42,557 nucleotides of DNA from Phycisphaerae bacterium (GCA_003553245.1 PWDX01000155.1:1-42557), one strand, 5' to 3'; shown: positions 32,919-40,740, counted from the first letter of the stretch. Numbers and translations: made by a program. The notes: generated from the sequence alone by a model not told the origin.

Positions 32919-33262
32919 GCTGGGTTTGAGCTGTTGGCAACTTCAAACCCAGCGAAGAGGAGGAGAGAGAAAACTTTATAAACAACGCGACATTAGCCGC
33001 GGTCGTTTTCTGCTGGGCTTGAGTTGTTGGCAACTTCAAACCCAGCGAAGAGGAGGAGAGAGAAAACTTTATAAACAACGCGACATTGGCCGCGGTCGTT
33101 TTCTGCTGGGCTTGATGCTGTTGGCAACTTCAAACCCAGCGAAGAAGAGGAGAGAGAAATTTATAACAAACGCAAAATCTGCGGTTATTTTCTGCTGGGT
33201 TTGGTAACCCTGCTTTTGCGCATTTTACAGGTTATCAAGCCCAGCTTGGGGGAGAAAACTCC
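32919..33262. repeat. 93-bp tandem repeat array of paired hairpins (three near-identical units plus one diverged)
   Basis: Units begin at 32919, 33012 and 33105 (period exactly 93), and a diverged fourth begins at 33194. Each unit has hairpin A, with arms GCTGGGYTTGA and TCAAACCCAGC (11 bases each) around a loop containing GTTGGCAAC. Then comes a purine tract (GAAGAGGAGGAGAGAGAAAA) and a second short hairpin, CGCG/CGCG or GCA/TGC. Unit 4 keeps the outer arms but extends them to 16 pairs (GCTGGGTTTGGTAACC with GGTTATCAAGCCCAGC, two G-U on the plus strand) with a wholly different loop. It ends with GGAGAAAACTCC. Structure is thus kept while sequence changes. No match to attC, REP or CRISPR repeats was established. 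Confidence 0.75.
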
Positions 33263-33277
33263 TCATGAGCATATATT

Positions 33278-33301
33278 AACATGCCATACTAAATGCATGT
33301 T
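33278..33301. repeat. Short palindrome next to the repeat array
   Basis: AACATGC and GCATGTT are perfect inverted copies separated by 10 bases. It lies between the repeat array and the end of the degenerate receiver gene. Confidence 0.4.
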
Positions 33302-33328
33302 GCTCTCTCGTTTAGCGATTCAGCAGTG

Positions 33329-33757
33329 CTACTTTTTGGCCTGAGGCATACCAGATTCATGCCTTATTTCGTGCCATTCCCGTATTTCGGCCGGGCTTTG
33401 CAACCCCAGAACATTCGCAACTGTCTGCCTGAAATGCTCGTCGTCAGTATCTTCTGTCAGTACTGCCGAGACACCCAGGCTTCGAGCCTTGATTTCCTGT
33501 TTGGGGTCATTGGAACGCACAAACACAATAGTAGGGATATCCGGCTTTACAGCCTTTAGTTTACGCAGAAACGCCCCATCATCATGTCCGTCCAGATTCC
33601 AACTGCTGATTACGCTGTCAATTTTTTCATTTTTCAAAGAGCTGGCCGCCTTTGAGGCCGAGTCCATCGATATAACTCTTATCGGCAGTTCTCTTAAGGC
33701 CTGAACCTTTCCATTCAAACCCACCGTTAAAACAGATGCTTGTACGAGAACTATCAT
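33329..33757 (-). CDS. Degenerate receiver-domain protein (pseudo-receiver)
   Basis: 142 residues. The fold pattern of a CheY-like receiver is visible: a first strand MIVLVQASVLT, the fourth-strand segment IPTIVFVRS, and the helix EIKARSLGVSAVL. The key residues are missing, though. There is no acidic pair after strand 1. The position of the phospho-acceptor Asp reads Ser in DSVISSWNLDGHDDG, and the conserved Lys is replaced by Glu in VLTEDTDD. It cannot be phosphorylated in the normal way. It may act by binding partners or another signal, or be a decayed gene, although the frame is intact. Confidence 0.7.
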   Translation of the reverse strand: MIVLVQASVLTVGLNGKVQALRELPIRVISMDSASKAASSLKNEKIDSVISSWNLDGHDDGAFLRKLKAVKPDIPTIVFVRSNDPKQEIKARSLGVSAVLTEDTDDEHFRQTVANVLGLQSPAEIREWHEIRHESGMPQAKK

Positions 33758-34108
33758 CTTAATTACAATACCTACACATCCGGAATTTCAATCTTTTCGA
33801 CGACCTTCATGTCGTCCTGCAAGAAGTATTAGCGAACCATATGCCAAACAAGGATAATTTTCAGATATTTTTTAAATGCTTGTAAGTGCGAAGTTTACAA
33901 AGAGACGAAGATTAATTCTGTAATAGGCCACTACTTCGGCTTACCGACCATTTTCGTCGCTTAGCAGTGAAGAGAATCGCCTTCAGCGACTTACTGCATA
34001 CTGTTTTTGGCAGAAGCAGCTGTTATGGTTGCGCCTGACCAAAATGGCCGTCAGGATTAATTATCGGAGCATATGTGCGGGAAAAACATAGTAAAAATTG
34101 TTGATTTG
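33758..34108. other. 351-base gap between two minus-strand genes
   Basis: No gene was recognised. Several short inverted repeats are present: GACGAC/GTCGTC near 33799-33816, TTGTAA/TTACAA (33881-33901) and CCTGAC/GTCAGG near 34043-34064. None is followed by a U tract. The stretch should contain the promoter of the degenerate receiver gene, but I could not choose one. Confidence 0.4.
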
Positions 34109-35191
34109 CTACGGTTTTGAACTGTTCCTGCGAATCTCATCAGTGGAGATATCAAGCTTTTCCAGCATTCGATTGAGCCTGCGGCGTTCAACGCCGAGTA
34201 TTTTAGCTGCTGCCATTTTACGACCTTTTGTGTACTCAAGTGTCTGGGTAATAACACGCCGCTTTACCTCATCCAGAGTAGGCAGAGAGTGGGTTGAAGT
34301 AGAAGGAGTATTTGAAACGATAATTTCAAACGGCAGCACCGAGGTCGCAATTTCCAACCCCGTCGTCAGCACATAAGCCCTCTCAATTGCATTTGAAAGT
34401 TCGCGGACATTGCCGGGCCAATCATAATTAAGTATAAGCTTCTTGGCATCGGTGCTGAGGGTTTTTGGCTGTTCATCGTAGAATAAAGCTTGGTTAGCAA
34501 GGAAATGCTCTGCCAGCAGGGGGATGTCTTCTTTTCGTTTGCGGAGGGGCGGCACCTCAAGCGTCACAACATTTAACCGATAATAGAGGTCGGCACGGAA
34601 TTGACCGTCATCAACCATTTTGCGAAGGTCTCTGTTGGTTGCGCAAAGAACACGCACATCTATAGGATAGCTTTTTGTTGAACCAAGCGGCGTAACTGCT
34701 TGTTGCTGAAGCACTCGCAACAGCTTTACCTGCAATTCCAATGGAATCTCGCTAATTTCATCGAGGAATATTGTACCTCTGTCTGCGGCACGGAAAAAAC
34801 CCAGCGTATCATCAACGGCGCCGGTAAAAGCACCTTTTACATGCCCGAAAAGCTGACTCTCAAAAAGCTGTCCGGTAAGTGTGGTACAATCGACCGGAAC
34901 AAAAATCTTGTCTCTGCGATTGGATACACCATGTATCTGTCTTGCGACCATTTCTTTACCGACCCCCGTTTCGCCGGTTATGACAACAGGGCATTTGCGG
35001 GTTGAAATAGCATCGATCATTTCCAGAATTGATTCGAAAGCCGGACTTTGGCCAATAAAACAGTTATCAGCGATGCGATCGGTTCCACCGCTGATTTGTC
35101 CCGAACCTACAGACAGAATCTCCGTGCTATCAGGCCAGATATTCTTTATTTCTCTTTCGCAATTTTGTTCCATACCATCGCGACGCCGCAT
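34109..35191 (-). CDS. Sigma54-dependent transcription activator without receiver domain
   Basis: 360 residues from the chosen start. A short N-terminal part (about 60 residues, no known sensor) is followed by the AAA+ domain. This has Walker A GETGVGKE, the sigma54-contacting loop GAFTGAVDD, Walker [10 protein letters not shown] and the sensor region [13 protein letters not shown] linker then leads to a Fis-type helix-turn-helix at the C-terminus ([19 protein letters not shown]). It should act as a hexamer that opens sigma54 promoters. With no receiver it is PspF-like, so control must come from a partner or from its amount. The ATG at 35191 follows AAGGGG. The frame is open upstream to 35317, but the promoter at 35293-35321 lies inside that part. 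Confidence 0.9.
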   Translation of the reverse strand: MRRRDGMEQNCEREIKNIWPDSTEILSVGSGQISGGTDRIADNCFIGQSPAFESILEMIDAISTRKCPVVITGETGVGKEMVARQIHGVSNRRDKIFVPVDCTTLTGQLFESQLFGHVKGAFTGAVDDTLGFFRAADRGTIFLDEISEIPLELQVKLLRVLQQQAVTPLGSTKSYPIDVRVLCATNRDLRKMVDDGQFRADLYYRLNVVTLEVPPLRKRKEDIPLLAEHFLANQALFYDEQPKTLSTDAKKLILNYDWPGNVRELSNAIERAYVLTTGLEIATSVLPFEIIVSNTPSTSTHSLPTLDEVKRRVITQTLEYTKGRKMAAAKILGVERRRLNRMLEKLDISTDEIRRNSSKP

Positions 35192-35292
35192 CCGTATAGA
35201 GCACCCCTTGTCTTCTCGTTTAACACCTTTTGCGGGAGAGAAATGCACTGCCTGAAAGGGATGCATTCCTCCCTCACTCTTCTCTACTATGG

Positions 35293-35321
35293 AATATATA
35301 CTATAAAGCCTTGCCAATCAA
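35293..35321 (-). promoter_or_regulatory. Promoter of the sigma54 activator gene
   Basis: On the minus strand TTGATT (35316-35321) and TATATT (35293-35298) are 17 bases apart. It fixes the translation start downstream of about 35286. Confidence 0.55.
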
Positions 35322-35398
35322 GAAAAATTATGGGACTTGTGAGAATTTTTCAAAAAATAAAGTTACCTAAAGCCCTATATAATCTGAGCTTACAATAG

Positions 35399-35413
35399 TT
35401 AACCTTGAGTTAA
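35399..35413. promoter_or_regulatory. Operator-like palindrome, copy 1
   Basis: TTAAC-N5-GTTAA, perfect inverted halves. The same halves recur at 35522-35535, about 120 bases away. Confidence 0.4.
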
Positions 35414-35521
35414 TTTAAATATCCTCATAAATGGCTGATAATATGGTGTTTTCATTACAGATATACTTTTAAAGCCGAATAATAAGCAAAAAAACAGCAT
35501 TTTTCGCTGAAAAATTCATTT

Positions 35522-35535
35522 TTAACTATTGTTAA
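35522..35535. promoter_or_regulatory. Operator-like palindrome, copy 2, over the ferritin -35 box
   Basis: TTAAC-TATT-GTTAA, perfect inverted halves. It overlaps the -35 box of the predicted ferritin promoter (35529-35534), where a bound protein would block transcription. Copy 1 could allow looping. Confidence 0.45.
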
Positions 35536-35557
35536 CCCGCAGATGCTGTGTTATTTT
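35529..35557 (+). promoter_or_regulatory. Predicted promoter of the encapsulated ferritin gene
   Basis: TTGTTA (35529-35534) and TATTTT (35552-35557) are 17 bases apart. The leader to the ATG at 35640 is about 75 bases. Confidence 0.45.
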
Positions 35558-35639
35558 TATTACAGAAGATTTAGACAAAACACACGCCCTTAGGAGTTTT
35601 GGGCAGCCGAAAATTATTTGAAAGTAAAGGAGAAAACAA

Positions 35640-36029
35640 ATGGCACTGGAATATTTCCATGAACCGCGGGAAAAACTGCCGCCGGCCGTACTTAACCTTA
35701 AGCGAGCACTGGCAAGTGTTATTGAAGAACTCGAAGCGGTAAGCTGGTACAACGAACGAGCCGCAGGCGAAACAGATCCTGAGCTGCGGGAAATTTTAAT
35801 ACACAACAGAAATGAGGAAATAGAACATTCGATGATGTTGCTGGAGTGGGTGCGCAGGAAGTACCCAGAATTTGCTGAAGAAATGCGAACTTATATGTTC
35901 ACCGAGGCGCCGATAACAGAGCTTGAAGAAGCAGAAGAAAGTGAATCCGATGGCTCTGATGAAGACGATCCCAAAAATAGCGATGCTTCTGACGGAAGTT
36001 TGAATATAGGCCCAATGAAAGACGGTTAG
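35640..36029 (+). CDS. Encapsulated ferritin-like protein (EncFtn) with cargo-loading tail
   Basis: 129 residues. It matches encapsulated ferritins, which oxidise Fe(II) inside encapsulin protein cages. Helix 1 has ASVIEELEAVSWYNERA and helix 2 has NRNEEIEHSMMLLEWVRR. The family's ferroxidase residues can be placed at Glu30, Glu60 and His63, with Trp36 and Tyr37 nearby. After an acidic linker (95-117) the protein ends DGSLNIGPMKDG. This resembles the encapsulin cargo-loading peptide (typically GSLxIGSL-like), though Pro-Met replaces Ser-Leu. No encapsulin shell gene is in the window, which is unusual, since the two are normally neighbours. A clear AAGGAG precedes the ATG. Confidence 0.88.
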   Translation: MALEYFHEPREKLPPAVLNLKRALASVIEELEAVSWYNERAAGETDPELREILIHNRNEEIEHSMMLLEWVRRKYPEFAEEMRTYMFTEAPITELEEAEESESDGSDEDDPKNSDASDGSLNIGPMKDG

Positions 36030-36340
36030 CCATATAATACTTATTGACAACACCCCGCAATAATATGCTAAGAGAACCGGCAGAGCTGGCGAATTGACGC
36101 CTTAAATTCACATGCCAAGAAATGTTGCGTTTCGTTTCCTTAACCTACAAATTGGTTGCGGGCTTCGGCAATTAAGCTTAGCATCTTATCAGCTTGGCCC
36201 TGTACATTAGGATCGGAATTTGTCACGCGGGCATCCTACTTTCGATATTCGAGTTTGACTCGGTGGCGTGATTGCTGGGCTTTCATCTACCTAATAACAG
36301 TTCCGCTGTCGGCAAAAATGAGTTTTTCTTATAAAAGTAA
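36030..36340. other. 311-base gap downstream of the ferritin gene
   Basis: Nothing convincing was seen: no shell-protein fragment, no clear terminator. A TTGACA at 36044-36049 has no -10 box at a useful distance. Confidence 0.4.
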
Positions 36341-36428
36341 CGGAGAGGGGGGGATTCGAACCCCCGGTGAAGCAAAGCCCCACACAGCCTTTCCAAGGCT
36401 GCACCATAAGCCACTCGGACACCTCTCC
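36341..36428 (-). tRNA. tRNA-Ser (anticodon GGA)
   Basis: 88 bases on the minus strand. The acceptor stem GGAGAGG/CCTCTCC is followed by discriminator G, as expected for serine tRNA. The anticodon loop CTTGGAAAG gives GGA. The T loop is GGTTCGAATCC, and a long variable arm is present, typical of class II tRNAs. CCA is not encoded. It reads UCC and UCU codons. Confidence 0.95.
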
Positions 36429-36715
36429 ATAATTTTAACAAAAATAAGATTTTCTTTGTTCTTATCTTTTATATATTTCTCGTTATTCTTATGTCTTTTC
36501 AAATAACAATTTAGCCTCTTCAACTCTGTTCAGGCCACATCTGCACTCTGTGATATCCCAGTTGTGTTATTCTGAACGCTTAAGCGAAATAGCTTCTTTG
36601 GTATGAATAACGAAGCCCTTTATAGCTGAGATCATTGTATCTGTCAATCATCTTTCCCGGGAGTTGTTCTATAGCTGTCACTTAGGCACGGTTTTACTGA
36701 TGCAGTCGGTCGGTC

Positions 36716-37210
36716 TTAAAGTTCCGGATCAGTCCGTTTTTGGTAACTCAGCGGAACTATCAGCACTGCGCATTCGGCCTTGCGGGCAACTTTTTCGGTA
36801 ACATTACCGAACAGGGCTTTTTGTAGTGTACCGCTGCCTTGGCGGCCCATAACGATCAGGTCGATTTGCTTTTGGTGGGCGAAATCGAGGATTTCCTGCC
36901 AGTCCTTTCCGATGCGGTATTCAGTCTTGATATTTACATCCTTCGGCGAGATCGACAAATAGGCCCGCTCAATGCGCTCGTCCAGATCATGTTTGGCTTT
37001 GTTATCCACATCCTCAACCTCATAAACATATGTTTTCCAGAACTGGGCTTCTGATTCGGGAATTATATGCAGGATATATAGCTCGCTGCCGGGCTGGCGC
37101 TTAGCGGCATCCAGGGCGAACGAAAAAGCGAAGTCGGCATTTTCTGACAGATCCGTGCAAAACAGGATGCGTTGAAATGTTGTCTGATGATGTGAATAGT
37201 TGTTTTCCAT
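36716..37210 (-). CDS. Universal stress protein (UspA family)
   Basis: 164 residues. A UspA Rossmann-like domain starts QRILFCTDLSENADFAFSFA. The ATP-binding motif G-2x-G-9x-G-S/T-type is visible in IVMGRQGSGTLQKALFGNVTEKV (parts GRQGSGT and FGNVTEKV), so it probably binds ATP. The ATG at 37210 has TGAGG five bases upstream; a TTG at 37234 is less likely. It lies about 75 bases downstream of dctM on the same strand. In Halomonas the UspA protein TeaD is encoded next to a TRAP transporter and tunes it, so a similar role is a reasonable inference. Confidence 0.85.
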   Translation of the reverse strand: MENNYSHHQTTFQRILFCTDLSENADFAFSFALDAAKRQPGSELYILHIIPESEAQFWKTYVYEVEDVDNKAKHDLDERIERAYLSISPKDVNIKTEYRIGKDWQEILDFAHQKQIDLIVMGRQGSGTLQKALFGNVTEKVARKAECAVLIVPLSYQKRTDPEL

Positions 37211-37285
37211 AAATGCCTCACACAAAATAAACAATCATAAAAGGCCATCTCTTTCTTGTTTTGCGTTCTGCCCAATCTTCATACG

Positions 37286-38587
37286 CTATCCAATCCAAGC
37301 CGGTAAAAATGTACAAATAGAGGGGAAAATAATCAGCAGAACCGCCGCGATAATTAATGCCAGCAGAAATGGCATAGTTCCCCGAAAGATAGTCTGTAGT
37401 GGTACATCCCGCTCGATACCGCTGACAACATACACATTGACGCCTACCGGCGGCGTAATCACTCCCATTTGAGTTACGATAACAATAATCACGCCAAACC
37501 ATATTGGGTCGTATCCCAGCGTGGTCACTACAGGATAGAAAATTGGAATTGTCAGCAATATCAGCGCCAGTGCGTCGATAAAACTACCTGAGGCCAGGTA
37601 AAACAAGATAATCATTCCGATTACCATCCACCCCGGTAGCGGCAGGCCTGCCAGCCAAGTTGCCAGTTCAAATGGAATTCGTGTAATAGCCAGAAATCTT
37701 CCGAAAATGACAGCTCCGGCAACGATAAACATTACCATGCATGAGGTTCTTACCGTTTCCATTAGTGATCGCATTAGCATCTTGCGCGATAGCTGGCCGC
37801 GTATGCCGGCAATTATAAGACTGCCTGCCGCCCCGATAGCCGCCGCTTCGGTTGGTGTGAAATATCCCAGAAACATCCCGCCCATCACTAATACAAACAG
37901 CGCCAGGGTTTCAATCAGCCCGGCCAGTGATAAGAATCTTGAACGCCAGCTCATCGCAGGGCCGGCGGGGCCAAGTTCTGGGTTGATTATACACCGAGCA
38001 TAGATGGTAAGGCAAAAAAGTAGTGCAATGAGCAAACCCGGCAAAATGCCCGCCATAAATAATTTCCCAATCGATTGTCCGGTCAAGATTGCATAGACAA
38101 TAAACACTACGCTTGGCGGGATTAACATACCGAGTCCGCCGCCGGCGGCCACAGTGCCGCAACTTAATTCATTGCTGTATTTGTAGCGTTTCATTTCCGG
38201 CAGTGCTACCGAGGCCATGGTTGCGGCGGTTGCAGGTCCGGAGCCGCAGATTGCGCCGAATCCGGCACAGGCGCCGACTGTTGAAGCAGCCAGCCCGCCG
38301 GGCAAGTGTCCCAGCCAGTGATATGCTGCGTCAAAGAGTCTGCGACTGATACCGGCATGAAAAGCTATCTGCCCCATAAAAACAAACAGTGGAATTACTG
38401 TCAGGCTGTAAGAGGTAAAGGTTTCGTAGAGCTCAACCGTTATCATACTGGCGGCAGCGTGAGTGTTTACGATTAAGGCAAATCCGATAAAGCCAATAAC
38501 CGCCATGGCGAATGCCACCGGCAGGCTTGCTGCCAGCAGTACAAATAAGATAATACAACCCAGAATACCGATTTGCAGTGGCGTCAT
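37286..38587 (-). CDS. dctM: TRAP transporter large permease
   Basis: 433 residues from the ATG at 38587. It is the large membrane subunit of a tripartite ATP-independent periplasmic transporter, which drives solute uptake with the sodium gradient. About 12 membrane segments are visible. Family segments include GQIAFHAGISRRLFDAA, GFGAICGSGPATAATMASV and LGMLIPPSVVFIVYAILTGQ. It overlaps dctQ by 4 bases (ATGA). Confidence 0.93.
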   Translation of the reverse strand: MTPLQIGILGCIILFVLLAASLPVAFAMAVIGFIGFALIVNTHAAASMITVELYETFTSYSLTVIPLFVFMGQIAFHAGISRRLFDAAYHWLGHLPGGLAASTVGACAGFGAICGSGPATAATMASVALPEMKRYKYSNELSCGTVAAGGGLGMLIPPSVVFIVYAILTGQSIGKLFMAGILPGLLIALLFCLTIYARCIINPELGPAGPAMSWRSRFLSLAGLIETLALFVLVMGGMFLGYFTPTEAAAIGAAGSLIIAGIRGQLSRKMLMRSLMETVRTSCMVMFIVAGAVIFGRFLAITRIPFELATWLAGLPLPGWMVIGMIILFYLASGSFIDALALILLTIPIFYPVVTTLGYDPIWFGVIIVIVTQMGVITPPVGVNVYVVSGIERDVPLQTIFRGTMPFLLALIIAAVLLIIFPSICTFLPAWIG

Positions 38588-39117
38588 AGTTTGATCATCT
38601 CCCGTTGCGGATATATCAGATGATGCACAACTACAAGTACAACCACAAAACAGCAAAATCCAATGAAAATCGGCACCCAGAAGATGGGTATTCTGAGCGT
38701 CTGTGAAACCTGGCCTATATGGTACAAATCCGTTCCGTATAGAACACTACGCCAGCCGAGGAATCCAAAGAGCGTTATTGAGAGTAAACGCATTACGCTA
38801 TCGACGATAATCCTGCTGATATGGTTGAGTTTGTGGAAAAAGTACTCTATTGCCACATGCCCTTTAACGGCTGTCGTATAGGGCAAGGCCGCTGCAAGTG
38901 TTACCGCTCCGGCGATTCGCACTATGTCAAACGCGCCAACGAAAGGCCGATTAATCCACGGTAATCTAAGCAGCACATCGGCACATGTAACTGCTATCAT
39001 TACAAATACGCTGACAGCCGAAATATATGTCAGAGCAAATACAATAGTCCTGACGCTGCGGACGCATATGCGTTCGATTCTTCGCCAAATAAATTTACCT
39101 TGTGGCGTTTGGTTCAT
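38584..39117 (-). CDS. dctQ: TRAP transporter small permease
   Basis: 177 residues with four membrane segments (about 20-45, 55-75, 95-115, 140-165). The pattern ADVLLRLPWINRPFVGAFDI and the later VKGHVAIEYFFHKL are typical of DctQ proteins, which scaffold the large permease. It lies between dctP (18 bases upstream) and dctM (4-base overlap). Confidence 0.9.
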   Translation of the reverse strand: MNQTPQGKFIWRRIERICVRSVRTIVFALTYISAVSVFVMIAVTCADVLLRLPWINRPFVGAFDIVRIAGAVTLAAALPYTTAVKGHVAIEYFFHKLNHISRIIVDSVMRLLSITLFGFLGWRSVLYGTDLYHIGQVSQTLRIPIFWVPIFIGFCCFVVVLVVVHHLIYPQREMIKL

Positions 39118-39135
39118 GGGTTGCCGGGCGTATTA

Positions 39136-40179
39136 TTATTGTACTGTTGTCTTGTGCTCTTCTATTAGTTCAAGTAGTCTATCCAGGAAATCTTTACCCG
39201 GAAGACCTCGCTGTTCAGTGTTGGTTACATACTCCTGCAGTATAGGCTGGACGGCGTCTTTCCATCGCTGCTCTTCTTCGGAGGACAAAGATATGACCTC
39301 TCGATTTAGTTCGCGAATGAATTCCATTGCACTGTCGTCGGCTTGATCCCATGCCCGGCCGTGTTTATCAATCCACTCGTCGCTGACCTCTTCTATGATG
39401 CGCTGCTGTTCTTCGTTGAGTCTGTTCCAGCTTGCCTTGTTCATTACCACAAACATTGAGGTGGTATAGCCAATGACGGAGGTATCGGTGATAGAGTCGA
39501 TGACTTCTCCCTGTTTCCAGCCTTCTAGCGTTTCTACCGGACAGAAAGTTGCGCTTACAACACCTCGCTGAAGGGCTTCATATGTTTCCGGCTGACTCAT
39601 TGCCACCGGTACGCCCCCGAGATTTTGGACAATCTTGGCTGAAAGTCCTGTTGCGCGAACCTGCAAGCCTTCCATATCCTCCAGAGAGTTCACGGGTTGT
39701 TTGGATGCCAGTATGCCCGGGCCGTGTGCGTGAATATAGAGGAGTTTGACATCTTTTAGCTCTTCTGGCTCAAATTCACGGGCAATTTTGGTCGCTATCT
39801 GCGTTGCAGAGAGGCCGTTGGGATAACCCAGAGGCAGGTCAATTCCTTCCAGCAATGGAAATCGCCCGCGCGTGTAGGCAAAGCAGCTCATTCCAATATC
39901 AGAAATACCGCTTACCACGCCGCTGTAGCACTGATCGGCTGCGCTTAGCGTTCCGGCCGGATAGATAGTAATGTCAACGCTCCCGTCGGTGCGATGTTTA
40001 ATCTCCTCTGCCCACTGCTCGGCCATCTGGCACTGGATATGTGTTGGTGGGAAAAATACGCTGTATGTCAGTCGGACGGTTTGTTCGCCTGACTCGTCGG
40101 TTTCATGGCCGCAGCCAAAAAGCCCCGTAAAGGCAACCAGACACGCTACTGCAAAGATACCTGAGAGCGTTCGTTGCAT
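39136..40179 (-). CDS. dctP: TRAP transporter solute-binding protein, lipoprotein
   Basis: 347 residues. A lipoprotein signal ends in LFGC (about residue 23), so the binding protein is anchored to the membrane. The DctP fold is clear: [19 protein letters not shown] at the start, the conserved region [19 protein letters not shown], and [14 protein letters not shown]-like segments. The Arg in the LQVRATG motif normally pairs with the carboxylate of the ligand, so an organic acid is the likely substrate; which one cannot be told. The ATG at 40179 has GGAGG upstream. First gene of the operon. Confidence 0.92.
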   Translation of the reverse strand: MQRTLSGIFAVACLVAFTGLFGCGHETDESGEQTVRLTYSVFFPPTHIQCQMAEQWAEEIKHRTDGSVDITIYPAGTLSAADQCYSGVVSGISDIGMSCFAYTRGRFPLLEGIDLPLGYPNGLSATQIATKIAREFEPEELKDVKLLYIHAHGPGILASKQPVNSLEDMEGLQVRATGLSAKIVQNLGGVPVAMSQPETYEALQRGVVSATFCPVETLEGWKQGEVIDSITDTSVIGYTTSMFVVMNKASWNRLNEEQQRIIEEVSDEWIDKHGRAWDQADDSAMEFIRELNREVISLSSEEEQRWKDAVQPILQEYVTNTEQRGLPGKDFLDRLLELIEEHKTTVQ

Positions 40180-40490
40180 GACAATACCTCCTGAAATCGG
40201 ACTATTGATAGGATTTAGAACGAAAAAAACGCTCCGTTCTTACAAGTTCGGTGTTAGTATAGTAAAGTTTTGGTCGTTTTTATGCAAGAATTATACCTTT
40301 GAGAAAACAATTTTGTGCGGCTGAAAGTGCACAGGATGTTTTGGTAGCCTTGCCACTATTTTGGATGGACCAAAATTTCCTATATCCAATGGTTATTGCT
40401 GAGGCCATTTGATATTGGATATTATTTTGGGCTTTTGCTCCAAATTGGTTGTATTGTGATGCCTTGGGATTATGCCGGGTTTTTTGTCAA
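40180..40490. other. 311-base gap between dctP and tRNA-Gly
   Basis: No gene. It should contain the dctP promoter; on the minus strand TATACT and TATAAT boxes are visible near 40255-40300, but without clear -35 boxes. A perfect 9-bp inverted repeat (ATATCCAAT/ATTGGATAT, 40382-40422) with a nested AATGG/CCATT forms a stable stem. Confidence 0.4.
40382..40422. repeat. Inverted repeat (9-bp arms)
   Basis: ATATCCAAT (40382-40390) and ATTGGATAT (40414-40422) are perfect inverted copies, with AATGG and CCATT nested inside. It may be a processing or termination element downstream of tRNA-Gly. Confidence 0.45.
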
Positions 40491-40562
40491 AGCGGGCGAT
40501 GGGATTCGAACCCACGACGTCCAGCTTGGGAAGCTGACATTCTACCGCTGAATTACGCCCGC
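40491..40562 (-). tRNA. tRNA-Gly (anticodon CCC)
   Basis: 72 bases on the minus strand. The acceptor stem GCGGGCG/CGCCCGC is followed by discriminator U. The anticodon loop TTCCCAA gives CCC, which reads GGG. The T arm is GTGGGTTCGAATCCCAT. CCA is not encoded. Confidence 0.93.
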
Positions 40563-40700
40563 GATCATTTAGGTTGTATTTTTATCGCTGGTGAAATTAT
40601 AATCATAATAAATATTTGTTTCCAGAAGAATAAAGCCATTTTTATAAATTTAGTACTGCTAGGACTTTACATCATAACTGCTTTGCTGGCAAAAACTTAC

Positions 40701-40740
40701 ACTGTTTCAGTGTGTTTCAGTATGTTTCAGTGTGTATCAC
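40701..40740. repeat. Four tandem 10-bp repeats
   Basis: Four consecutive 10-base units with the pattern (A/T)NTGTTTCAG. The first three end in TTTCAG, and the last reads TGTGTATCAC. The 10-base period puts each copy on the same face of the helix, as in arrays of protein-binding sites. Confidence 0.6.

Larger units (their letters stand above)
32796..33328. other. 533-base convergent gap with structured repeats
   Basis: This lies between the receiver gene (+) and the degenerate receiver gene (-). It holds a bidirectional terminator-like hairpin, a 93-bp tandem repeat array with hairpins, and a short palindrome (33278-33301). Open frames cross it on both strands only because the repeat length is a multiple of three. 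None has a ribosome site or a recognisable product. Confidence 0.6.
35322..35639. other. Divergent regulatory gap between activator and ferritin genes
   Basis: No gene. It is AT-rich and holds two TTAAC-type palindromes and the predicted ferritin promoter (listed separately). A TATAAT at 35378-35383 has no matching -35. Confidence 0.5.

Noticed and set aside
32914-33207. A 97-residue open frame with a 31-residue repeat, and another frame on the opposite strand, across the tandem repeats
   Set aside because: Frames stay open because the repeat is 93 bases (31 codons). There is no ribosome site, both strands are open, and the base changes fit hairpin conservation better than protein conservation.
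32919-33262. Integron attC-like sites or a CRISPR array
   Set aside because: Some strings recall Vibrio cholerae attC repeats, but no paired RYYYAAC/GTTRRRY core sites were found, units are adjacent with no cassettes, and no integrase is present. For CRISPR, the whole 93-bp unit is repeated and no unique spacers exist.
33758-34108. A structured RNA suggested by several small inverted repeats
   Set aside because: Stems are short (5-6 bp) and scattered, with no promoter-terminator pair like that at 7.9-8.1 kb.
35192-35317. Longer N-terminus for the sigma54 activator
   Set aside because: A sigma70-type promoter lies inside this stretch. Its TTG start would precede transcription, and the ATG at 35266 has a ribosome site only one base away.
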